From positions 1 to 5,900 of the forward strand of contig CAJWGH010000075.1 of NCBI GenBank assembly GCA_913031095.1: a stretch of DNA of 5,900 nucleotides. Reading direction: 5' to 3'. The stretch comes from an uncultured Chloroflexota bacterium (GTDB lineage: Bacteria > Chloroflexota > Dehalococcoidia > UBA3495). Below are positions 1 through 5,394 of this stretch, in pieces; the first letter of the stretch is position 1; every line of letters begins with the position of its first letter. Under the pieces are notes generated by a model, which worked only from the letters and a program-made list of their open reading frames with translations, was not told the origin of the DNA and did not search any database. The translations under genes and the position numbers were made by a program.

Positions 1-24
1 ACTCCGATAGTTGACTGATACAGA

Positions 25-480
25 CTACAGGTCTTCTGGGGGAAGAAATGCGTTAGGGACGATGGCGCTGCCCTGCCCTACTCCCGTGGTGTCGCCCTTC
101 TGGTTTTTCACCTCAATGCCTACAGAAATGCGGCTGCCGTTAGCCTCCCTTGAGGCGCCGGTCACTTTACCAGTGAAGGTGATGGTATCACCAGGACGAA
201 CCGGTCTCAGGAACCTGAGGTCCACCGTGCCCGTGTGGTTAAACACGTCTGGACCGAAATGTCTGCGCAGCATCTCTATGGCGAACGTAAGGGACATGCG
301 CCCCGACGCCACGGTTCCCTCGGTGCCCAAAACTTCTTTGGCGGCATGTTCGTCGGTAAACTGCGAGGGGCCGGTGTTGCCCGCGCTACCCTCAAATAGA
401 TTGATTGCATCCTGAGTCAACTCTTTGACCAGGGGTGTTATCTCGTCGCCCTCTTCGTAACTTCTGATTACCCGCCCCAT
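25..480 (-). CDS. MaoC-like hot-dog protein (C-terminal-type partner), altered active site
   Basis: A 151-residue single-domain hot-dog protein of the MaoC / (R)-hydratase type. Members usually hydrate or dehydrate enoyl- and 3-hydroxyacyl-thioesters on CoA or ACP in the cytoplasm. The family pattern is seen at residues 30-61 (FEGSAGNTGPSQFTDE, then VASGRMS) and in the hot-dog strand RFLRPVRPGDTITFTGKV (89-106). The hydratase-2 motif G-D-x-N-P-x-H is here G34-N35-T36-G37-P38-S39-Q40, so the usual catalytic Asp and His are replaced by Asn and Gln. It may therefore be a non-catalytic subunit, or use different residues or chemistry. The start is well supported: GGAGGT lies 9 nt upstream (490-495). 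It overlaps the end of the upstream hot-dog gene by 13 nt, implying translational coupling and probably a heteromeric pair, as in HadAB-type dehydratases. Family confidence is high; substrate is unknown. Confidence 0.88.
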   Translation of the reverse strand: MGRVIRSYEEGDEITPLVKELTQDAINLFEGSAGNTGPSQFTDEHAAKEVLGTEGTVASGRMSLTFAIEMLRRHFGPDVFNHTGTVDLRFLRPVRPGDTITFTGKVTGASREANGSRISVGIEVKNQKGDTTGVGQGSAIVPNAFLPPEDL

Positions 481-887
481 TTCTTGCCCACCTCCGACGG
501 CTGCTTCAGTTCATGAGTGATAACCCTGTCAATCAACCTGCCGTCTTCATCCACCGACACTGCCTCGGTGACGATATAGTTCTTGCCCCTTCTCAGGTAT
601 TTGTCGGCGATCCAGGCGGTCACGGTCAACCGCTTGCCCGCCAAAGGGGGATTGTAGCAGTGGAACGCACACCGGGCGTTGACGGACCCAGCGTCAGTGT
701 ACCGGTTGTTGTATTGGCGTACGTCCACTTTGTGCGCGATGGTCGGGAAGCTGGCCCCCGGATCCATCACTCCCTTCCGGTAGGCGTCGATCATCTCTTG
801 GGTCAACAGGTATTCGAATTTGTCAAAGGTCTCGCCGACTTCCAATGCGTTCCAGTCCAACTCGATCCGGTCATCAACTTCGGCCAT
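468..887 (-). CDS. MaoC-like hot-dog protein (FAS1-like / MaoC N-terminal type)
   Basis: A single hot-dog protein of the MaoC N-terminal or FAS1-like dehydratase type. Typical features are an LEVGETF entry, a first helix LTQEMIDAYRKGV, then NPPLAGKRLTVTAWIADKYLRRGKN and the closing strands IVTEAVSVDEDGRLIDRVITHEL. In two-gene systems this type usually supplies the structural half, while the partner carries the Asp/His dyad. Here the partner (25-480) also lacks that dyad. I chose the start at 887 (MAEVDDR), giving 139 residues, because AAGGA lies 10 nt upstream (898-902). The longer start at 941 adds 18 residues (MYNAQAWYGK...) but has no Shine-Dalgarno and contains a TATAAT-like box; it cannot be excluded. 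The gene follows the monooxygenase after a gap of 136-190 bases and overlaps the next gene by 13 nt. A hydratase or dehydratase role on acyl-CoA is inferred from the family only. Confidence 0.85.
   Translation of the reverse strand: MAEVDDRIELDWNALEVGETFDKFEYLLTQEMIDAYRKGVMDPGASFPTIAHKVDVRQYNNRYTDAGSVNARCAFHCYNPPLAGKRLTVTAWIADKYLRRGKNYIVTEAVSVDEDGRLIDRVITHELKQPSEVGKKWGG
490..495 (-). promoter_or_regulatory. Ribosome binding site of the last MaoC-like gene
   Basis: On the minus strand GGAGGT lies 9 nt before the ATG at 480, inside the end of the preceding hot-dog gene. It is a strong site in an overlapping pair, so the second protein can be made at least as well as the first. Confidence 0.75.
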
Positions 888-1077
888 ATCGAAGGCATCC
901 TTTCTGAAGAATTTTCCATACCAAGCCTGCGCATTATACATATTGCCAGAGGCTGATTAGCTCGATCGTGAAACGTTATACCTCGCTAAGACTCCCAACA
1001 ACGGAGCCGAATCCAAGTTCTGGCTTGACAGATCGAACCATGTTAGAGGCGGAAGGTTATCAGGGAGTCGGGCCAAC
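888..1077 (-). other. Gap between monooxygenase and hot-dog genes; possible weak internal promoter
   Basis: This is the only sizeable gap in the leftward gene set. I see no strong terminator: the GAGT/ACTC stem just after the monooxygenase stop is short and lacks a T-run. On the minus strand there are TATAAC (980-975, with TTGTTG 15 nt upstream) and TATAAT (938-933, without a -35 box). Either could be a weak promoter for the hot-dog pair, so these two genes may be partly independent of the operon. Confidence 0.35.
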
Positions 1078-2421
1078 TCACGGCCTAGGAAGCCCCAAAT
1101 TATCCCGCAAAGTACCTTCCGAGTATCCTTCGCGGAACAAACCACGGCTTTGGAGCACTGGAACCACTTGGCTTACAAAGTCTTCGTAAGCGCCCGGCAT
1201 GTGGGTAGCGGCCAAAACGAACCCATCGCAGGCATCGGATCGGAACCAGAACTCCATCTGGTCCGCTACCTGGGAAGGAGTGCCTGTGAACAGCGGAAGT
1301 TCTCGGAGCGTTCCCCGGCCCGACCACTGGATAAAATCATTGACACTTGGGTTGGCCGTGCCGCTCAATTCGGTCACGCGGTCGAGGAAGCCGCGGAGAC
1401 CGGTCATGGACGCTAGTATCTCGTCGGACAGTGGTTCGTGGGCCGGATGCTGGGAAAAGTCGTAGTTAAATACCTCGGAGAGCAGCGCCAGCGAATCGGT
1501 CTGGTTGGCTAGATTGTCAATCTCCTCCAACTTACTCCGAGCGTCTTCTTCGGTCTCGCCGACCACAACGTACACCGCTGGGGCAATCCTGACCGAGTCG
1601 GGGTCCCTACCGGCAGACTGCGCTCGCTGACGCAGGTCATCTCGGTAGGCTTTACAGGCCTCGGGCGTTGGGTAGATTACGAACAACAACTCCCCCCAAC
1701 GAGCAGCGAACTCTCTACCCCGTTCGGACTGGCCTGCCTGGACCAACACTGGATGGCCCTGAGGCGACCTGGGAACTGTCAGTGGACCCCGAACCTGGAA
1801 CCACTCTCCCGAATAGTCGACCCGGTGAACCTTCTCTGCGTCGGCGAACCGCCCGGTCTGTTTGTCCAGAACCACCGCGCCATCTTCCCAAGAGTCCCAA
1901 AGCTGAGCCGTGGCCTGCATGAACTCATCAGCCACGTCGTATCGGTCGTCGTGCTCCAGGAGTTTTTGCACACCGAAATTCTGCGCTTCTGAGTCGTTGA
2001 GGGAGGTCACCACATTCCAGGCGACACGTCCATTGGTGAAGTGGTCCAGTGAGGAGAACAGACGGGCGACGTGAAATGGCGAGAAGTAGGTCGTGGAGTA
2101 TGTGGCGCCAAGCCCTAGATGTTTGGTAGCCAAGCCCATAGCGGTGATGACGGGCACCAAGTCCAACTTGACCACCCGTATGCCGTTCTCGACGGCGTCC
2201 TCAAATGAGTCCCCAAAGCGGCTAGGCATGGCCAGACGGTCATCTATGAAAGCCAAGTGGAATTTGCCTCGCTCCAGAGTAGCGGCGATGTTCTGGTAGA
2301 ACTCCAGGTCCATGAACCCCGAATCGGTCTTCGGATGACGCCATGAGCCGGTGTAGTTGGAGCAGTTGGATGCCTGTAGAAATGCTACCAACATCATATG
2401 TCTCTCTGAATCATTGAGCAT
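1078..2421 (-). CDS. LLM-class FMN-dependent monooxygenase, NtaA/SnaA/DszA family
   Basis: A flavin-dependent monooxygenase of the bacterial luciferase-like superfamily, in the branch of nitrilotriacetate monooxygenase NtaA, pristinamycin synthase SnaA and dibenzothiophene-sulfone monooxygenase DszA. Such enzymes use FMNH2 supplied by a separate reductase to insert oxygen next to N or S and break C-N or C-S bonds. Numbered from the chosen Met, diagnostic segments are the first strand MLVAFL with SWRHP (10-30), FHLAFIDDR (54-62), the core GLGATYSTTYFSPFHVARLFSSLDHFTNGRVAWN (103-136) and VVTSLNDSEAQNFG (137-150). Length is 447 residues, normal for the family. Start: GGAGG (2432-2436) lies 10 nt upstream of the Met at 2421. 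A longer in-frame start at 2451 lacks a ribosome site. The gene begins 34 bases after the second MFS gene ends, so it is probably in the same operon. No reductase gene is visible nearby. Family assignment is firm; the substrate is unknown and NTA should not be assumed. Confidence 0.95.
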   Translation of the reverse strand: MLNDSERHMMLVAFLQASNCSNYTGSWRHPKTDSGFMDLEFYQNIAATLERGKFHLAFIDDRLAMPSRFGDSFEDAVENGIRVVKLDLVPVITAMGLATKHLGLGATYSTTYFSPFHVARLFSSLDHFTNGRVAWNVVTSLNDSEAQNFGVQKLLEHDDRYDVADEFMQATAQLWDSWEDGAVVLDKQTGRFADAEKVHRVDYSGEWFQVRGPLTVPRSPQGHPVLVQAGQSERGREFAARWGELLFVIYPTPEACKAYRDDLRQRAQSAGRDPDSVRIAPAVYVVVGETEEDARSKLEEIDNLANQTDSLALLSEVFNYDFSQHPAHEPLSDEILASMTGLRGFLDRVTELSGTANPSVNDFIQWSGRGTLRELPLFTGTPSQVADQMEFWFRSDACDGFVLAATHMPGAYEDFVSQVVPVLQSRGLFREGYSEGTLRDNLGLPRP

Positions 2422-2431
2422 CCGTTGCCCC

Positions 2432-2436
2432 CCTCC
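2432..2436 (-). promoter_or_regulatory. Ribosome binding site that decides the monooxygenase start
   Basis: On the minus strand GGAGG followed by G-rich sequence lies 10 nt before the Met codon at 2421. The alternative in-frame Met at 2451 has no purine-rich site and would place this motif inside the coding region, so 2421 is preferred. Confidence 0.7.
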
Positions 2437-2455
2437 AAGCGATCGTTTCATCAGG

Positions 2456-3766
2456 TCAGATATTTCGCGCCGAGGACACTGGGGCAGGACGGGCAGGAGG
2501 TCTGGCTGTAAGCACGAGCAAACTGCATGCTAGTGCCAGGCCTCCAAACAATATGAACACGAAGGAGTAGGTGCCACGGCTGTCAAAAAATATCCCCGCT
2601 AGCAGCGGCCCAGTCGCCTGGCCCAACAGAACTCCCGTCTCGCTGACTCCCCGAATTCGGCCCAATGAGTTCCGGCCATAGTAATCAGCATACAGGATAG
2701 AGATTATGACGTTCGAACCCGACGATACAGCACCTATCAGACCAGCTGCCACCAGTGCCTTAGCCGCACTGTCCACTGTCAAAAGGTAAAGAGTGCTAAC
2801 GCCTAGAATCACGAATACCACGGAATATGCCCGGCGGGCCTGCATCTTTTCCAAGACCCACCCCCAGACCACGCTGCCAAAGGCAGCCACCAACCAACTA
2901 AAGCTAATGGCTACGGCAGCAAAGGTTAGAGTCAGTCCTTGATCACGGTAGTAGGCCCCGATATGCACGTTTGTCCCGGTATTAACGCAAAACATCGCCA
3001 TGCCCATGAAGAACAGTATCCAGAAGGCCTTGGTTTTCATAGCTTCGGCGAGAGACCACGATTCTTCATCCGACGAACCTGTCATCACCTCGGCTTGTTT
3101 AGGGGATTCTTCATCCCTGGTTGGGTGGGCGTTGTCGGGAAGCAAGCCCATATCTTCAGGACGCTCCACTACGAGAAAAAGACACGGCGCTAATGACACT
3201 CCGAACACGACCAATCCGATGGTGATCCAGGCGGTTTTCATTCCAAAGTGGTCGATCATTTGGGCCGACAACATGGTGAAGACCAGCCCACCAATGGCAC
3301 CCCAAAAGAAGATTACACCGATAGCCCGACCTCTCTTTGCGATGAACCATCGGGCCGACACTGTGCTGGCGCCAATGGGAGCCGATGTGTGAAATACGAC
3401 CCTGGCCGAAGCGAAGGCTACATAAAAGGTAAGAGGAACTGTGGCCCACGCCATTGAGGTCATCGTCATGCCCAGTATTAACACGCTGATGACCAAAACC
3501 GGGCGCGCTCCGAACCGGTCAATACACCAACCTACTACAGGAGACAGGACTAACGCCGCAAGCGCTCCGGCGCTGACTGAGCCGCTAATCAGAGTGCGAC
3601 TCCAGCCAAATTCCTCTGACAGCGGGAGTATGAAAATGGTTAGGGTAGTTATGTTTGGTGCCATGCGGGCAAACACAGCCGTGCCCGATGCGGCAACCAC
3701 GACCCATCCGTAAAAGAATGGCAGAACTTCTTTGAGTTTAGACGCCAGTGGCCGACTATTACGCAT
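2456..3766 (-). CDS. MFS transporter, second of a tandem paralogous pair
   Basis: A 436-residue major facilitator superfamily carrier in the inner membrane, with about 12 hydrophobic segments split by a charged cytoplasmic loop (residues 209-236). It begins PFFYGWVVVAAS, as in the MCT/oxalate-formate-antiporter-like group. Motif A is GWCIDRFGARP (79-89). R122 and H126 sit within the TM4 segment ARVVFHTSAPIG, and the TM6-end signature ERPEDMGLLPD is at 201-211. The carrier is very like its upstream neighbour, with about three quarters of residues identical over the first 147 aligned by hand count, so the two arose by tandem duplication. Differences include N262 where the neighbour has His, and WVLEKMQAR where the neighbour has WITDRVQAR. 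The start ATG has GGAAGG 5 nt upstream (3772-3777) and overlaps the upstream stop by 8 bases, indicating coupling. Import of an organic anion for the downstream monooxygenase is inferred from context. Confidence 0.95.
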   Translation of the reverse strand: MRNSRPLASKLKEVLPFFYGWVVVAASGTAVFARMAPNITTLTIFILPLSEEFGWSRTLISGSVSAGALAALVLSPVVGWCIDRFGARPVLVISVLILGMTMTSMAWATVPLTFYVAFASARVVFHTSAPIGASTVSARWFIAKRGRAIGVIFFWGAIGGLVFTMLSAQMIDHFGMKTAWITIGLVVFGVSLAPCLFLVVERPEDMGLLPDNAHPTRDEESPKQAEVMTGSSDEESWSLAEAMKTKAFWILFFMGMAMFCVNTGTNVHIGAYYRDQGLTLTFAAVAISFSWLVAAFGSVVWGWVLEKMQARRAYSVVFVILGVSTLYLLTVDSAAKALVAAGLIGAVSSGSNVIISILYADYYGRNSLGRIRGVSETGVLLGQATGPLLAGIFFDSRGTYSFVFILFGGLALACSLLVLTARPPARPAPVSSARNI

Positions 3767-5081
3767 GCGAGCCTTCCGGTACAGGCATGGTACGGGCGGG
3801 CGGTTTAGCCTTCAGCACCAAAAGACTGCAAGCGAGGGCCAAAACAACGAAAACAAAGAAGATGGTGCCATACCCTCCTTGCAAGCTGAAGAGTATCCCG
3901 GCGATCACCGGTCCCGTCGCCTGACCTAGCAGGACTCCTACCTCTCCCAAACCTCGTATCTTGCCCAGCGACAAACGCCCAAAATAATTGGCATAGATCA
4001 CAGCGGGCACAACGTTAGACCCAGCGGAGACTACACCGAAGAGCGCGGACGCCAAAAAAACACTCATCGTTCCTCCGGCTAGCATCAGGTATAACGTACT
4101 AACAGCCTGGATCAGGAAAATCCAGCAGTAGGCATGGCGGGCCTGCACACGGTCGGTGATCCAACCCCAGACTAAGCTACCGATGGCCGATACAATCCAG
4201 CTTAAGCTGACTGCCAGGGCGGCTGAAGTTGCTCCAAGACCTATGTCCCGGAAATATGCGCCCATGTGGACGCCTATGCTGGTATGCACAAAATAACAAG
4301 TAAATCCCATGAAGACTAGCAGCCAAAATGTCCTGGAGCGGACCGCCTCTCCCAGTAGCCAGGAATCATCACTCCCTCCTGGCGACGGAGTTTCCTTAAC
4401 ACCAACGGGGTCCCTAATAGAGGCCTCGTTCTTACCTGAGGTAACTTCGGGCTCATCGCCATCCGGTAACAACCCGATATCCTCCGGGCGCTCGGCCACC
4501 AAGAACAACGAGGGCGCTACTGAAATGGCCAACACCATCAGTCCGATGACGATCCAAGTTGTTTTCAGTCCGTAGCTTTCCACAACCAGAGACGCCACCA
4601 AGGTATAGACGATTCCACCTACCGCGCCGATCAGGAAAATCACGCCGATGGCCCGACCGCGCTTCCTAATGAACCATCGGGCAGTGACGGTGCTACTGCC
4701 GATTGGGGCCGAAGTATGAAATACAACCCGTGCAGCGGCGAAAGCGATATAGAAGGTCAACGGTATGGTCGCCCAGGCCAATGAAAGCATAGCCACGCCC
4801 AGGACCAGCACACTGACCACCAGAAAGGGCCGCGCGCCGAACCGGTCTATAGCCCAACCTAGCACCGGAGACAGGACCAAAGACGCAATGGCCCCGGCGC
4901 TGACCGAACCTGCGATGAGCGTGCGGCTCCAACCCAATTGCTGGGAAATTGGGAATATGAGCACGGTCAAAGTGGTAATGGCCGGGGCCATCCGAGCGAA
5001 AGCAACCGTGCTGGACGCAGCAACGACTATCCAGCCGTAGTAAAAGGGGAATGTATCCCTCAATCGGGACGCGAGAAGCAT
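3759..5081 (-). CDS. MFS transporter, first gene of the leftward operon
   Basis: A 440-residue, about 12-helix major facilitator carrier of the inner membrane. Visible signatures are the entry PFYYGWIVVAAS (11-23), motif A GWAIDRFGARP (75-85), TM4 with buried R118 and H122 (ARVVFHTSAPIG), ERPEDIGLLPD after TM6 (198-207), a longer hydrophilic central loop (207-240), TM7 with H266 and H272, and the second-half motif WITDRVQAR (306-314). A buried Arg in TM4 is compatible with a carboxylate-type substrate, but this is inference. A weak Shine-Dalgarno AAGGT lies 7 nt before the ATG (5089-5093). It is the first gene after the divergent intergenic region and its leader has attenuator-like hairpins. 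The last codons overlap the start of the second MFS gene by 8 bases. No substrate can be assigned; symporter, antiporter and exporter roles all remain possible. Confidence 0.95.
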   Translation of the reverse strand: MLLASRLRDTFPFYYGWIVVAASSTVAFARMAPAITTLTVLIFPISQQLGWSRTLIAGSVSAGAIASLVLSPVLGWAIDRFGARPFLVVSVLVLGVAMLSLAWATIPLTFYIAFAAARVVFHTSAPIGSSTVTARWFIRKRGRAIGVIFLIGAVGGIVYTLVASLVVESYGLKTTWIVIGLMVLAISVAPSLFLVAERPEDIGLLPDGDEPEVTSGKNEASIRDPVGVKETPSPGGSDDSWLLGEAVRSRTFWLLVFMGFTCYFVHTSIGVHMGAYFRDIGLGATSAALAVSLSWIVSAIGSLVWGWITDRVQARHAYCWIFLIQAVSTLYLMLAGGTMSVFLASALFGVVSAGSNVVPAVIYANYFGRLSLGKIRGLGEVGVLLGQATGPVIAGILFSLQGGYGTIFFVFVVLALACSLLVLKAKPPARTMPVPEGSHA

Positions 5082-5134
5082 TAAGGCTACCTTGCCGTCG
5101 CAAGACGACCTGGGACGGAGGAATCAATTCTTGA

Positions 5135-5186
5135 GAAAAGCGTTGGCAGGAGCCAACGGGGAATCGCCATTGGCCACCTTCCAATG
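5135..5186 (-). promoter_or_regulatory. Attenuator-like set of three competing hairpins in the MFS operon leader
   Basis: Read leftwards there are three stems. Stem A pairs CATTGG with CCAATG (5186-5181 with 5173-5168, 7-nt loop). Stem B pairs GCCAATGG with CCGTTGGC (5174-5167 with 5159-5152, 8 pairs including one G-U, 7-nt loop). Stem C pairs CGTTGGC with GCCAACG (5158-5152 with 5147-5141, 7 perfect pairs, 4-nt loop) and is followed by CTTTTC (5140-5135). B uses the 3' arm of A and the 5' arm of C, so A plus C compete with B. This is the logic of a terminator and antiterminator, but the T-run is short, so termination strength is uncertain. Confidence 0.45.
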
Positions 5187-5209
5187 ATACACAAAACGCT
5201 CAAGGAAAA

Positions 5210-5231
5210 CCGAGCTTCGACCGAGCTTTGA
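5210..5231. repeat. Tandem 11-bp direct repeat, two copies
   Basis: CCGAGCTTCGA (5210-5220) is followed directly by CCGAGCTTTGA (5221-5231), with a single mismatch. The 11-bp period is close to one helical turn. It lies in the leftward leader about 30 bases from the predicted promoters and might be a protein-binding site, or a trivial duplication. Confidence 0.6.
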
Positions 5232-5245
5232 ATGGGCCTACGCCG

Positions 5246-5283
5246 GATTAATCTGAGATTGACTGCCTAATCAGATGGTTAAT
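5246..5283. promoter_or_regulatory. Candidate operator: dyad and direct repeat across the rightward -35 box
   Basis: ATCTGA (5251-5256) is matched by its inverse TCAGAT (5271-5276), centred in the rightward -35 box. TAATCTGA (5249-5256) and TAATCAGA (5268-5275) also form a direct repeat 19 bases apart, and GATTAATC (5246-5253) is a perfect palindrome. The position would let one protein affect both promoters. No regulator gene is in the window and no family can be named from the site. Confidence 0.35.
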
Positions 5284-5288
5284 ATAAT
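5259..5288 (+). promoter_or_regulatory. Sigma70-type promoter of the ThDP gene
   Basis: TTGACT (5259-5264, 5 of 6 to consensus) and TATAAT (5283-5288, 6 of 6) are separated by 18 nt. Transcription would start near 5295, giving a leader of about 100 nt before the ATG at 5395. This is the best promoter match in the window. Confidence 0.75.
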
Positions 5289-5309
5289 GAGGCACCCCAA
5301 CACAGCCAA
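5281..5309 (-). promoter_or_regulatory. Candidate promoter of the leftward MFS operon
   Basis: Read on the minus strand, TTGGCT (5309-5304, 4 of 6) and TATATT (5286-5281, 5 of 6) are separated by 17 nt. Start would be near 5274, giving a leader of about 190 nt. The -10 box shares bases 5283-5286 with the -10 box of the rightward promoter, so binding of polymerase would be mutually exclusive. The A/T-rich overlap makes a chance match possible. Confidence 0.5.
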
Positions 5310-5319
5310 GGGACCCCTG

Positions 5320-5358
5320 AGTTTAACGGCCTCCTGTTATCTAAACTGGAGGAGCCGT
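5320..5358 (+). promoter_or_regulatory. Structured leader of the ThDP gene with anti-Shine-Dalgarno
   Basis: ACGG-C-CTCCT (5326-5335) can pair with AGGAGCCGT (5350-5358): nine pairs, one bulged C, 14-nt loop. Overlapping it, AGTTTA (5320-5325) is inverse to TAAACT (5342-5347). The CCTCC at 5330-5334 could pair either with the GGAGG inside this element (5348-5352) or with the true ribosome site GGAGG at 5381-5385. That allows, but does not show, translational control. Confidence 0.4.
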
Positions 5359-5380
5359 GGCCGGACTGAGAATCACCTAG

Positions 5381-5386
5381 GGAGGA
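5381..5386 (+). promoter_or_regulatory. Ribosome binding site of the ThDP gene
   Basis: GGAGGA lies 8 nt before the ATG at 5395 and fixes the start. A second GGAGG at 5348-5352 is too far upstream to serve this start. Confidence 0.85.
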
Positions 5387-5394
5387 ATTAACCA

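Larger units (their letters stand above)
5082..5394. other. Divergent intergenic control region
   Basis: This 313-base stretch separates the leftward MFS operon from the rightward ThDP gene and has no convincing gene. It contains overlapping divergent promoters, a dyad over the rightward -35 box, an 11-bp tandem repeat, and structured leaders on both sides, described separately. A long leftward reading frame from a TTG at 5184 is a shadow that continues out of frame through the transporter gene. Confidence 0.85.

Noticed and set aside
11..16. TTGACT at the left edge, plus strand
   Set aside because: No -10 box at proper spacing and no rightward gene follows.
513..956. Rightward 147-residue open frame opposite the first hot-dog gene
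   Set aside because: It is antisense to a gene with clear family patterns and shows no domain or good ribosome site.
1025..1030. Perfect TTGACA on the plus strand
   Set aside because: No -10-like hexamer at 16-18 nt, and it points rightwards into genes on the opposite strand.
1066..1080. Small GAGT/ACTC stem after the monooxygenase stop as a terminator
   Set aside because: Only 4-5 pairs and no T-run in the transcription direction.
4693..5184. Leftward 163-residue open frame from a TTG codon overlapping the first MFS gene
   Set aside because: It lies almost wholly over a transporter with clear family motifs, has no recognisable domain, and its start falls within a hairpin arm. It is a frame shadow.
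5183..5200. TATCAT on the minus strand as an alternative -10 box for the MFS operon
   Set aside because: No -35 match at 16-18 nt and no extended -10 TGn, so it is weaker than the pair at 5281-5309.
5361..5394. CTGAGA followed by ACC, reminiscent of the THI-box (TPP riboswitch), before a ThDP-dependent gene
   Set aside because: Only the short CTGAGA is present; the conserved CUGAUC/GGAUAAUGCC part and the closing stems are absent, and ThDP-using enzymes are not usually controlled by this switch.
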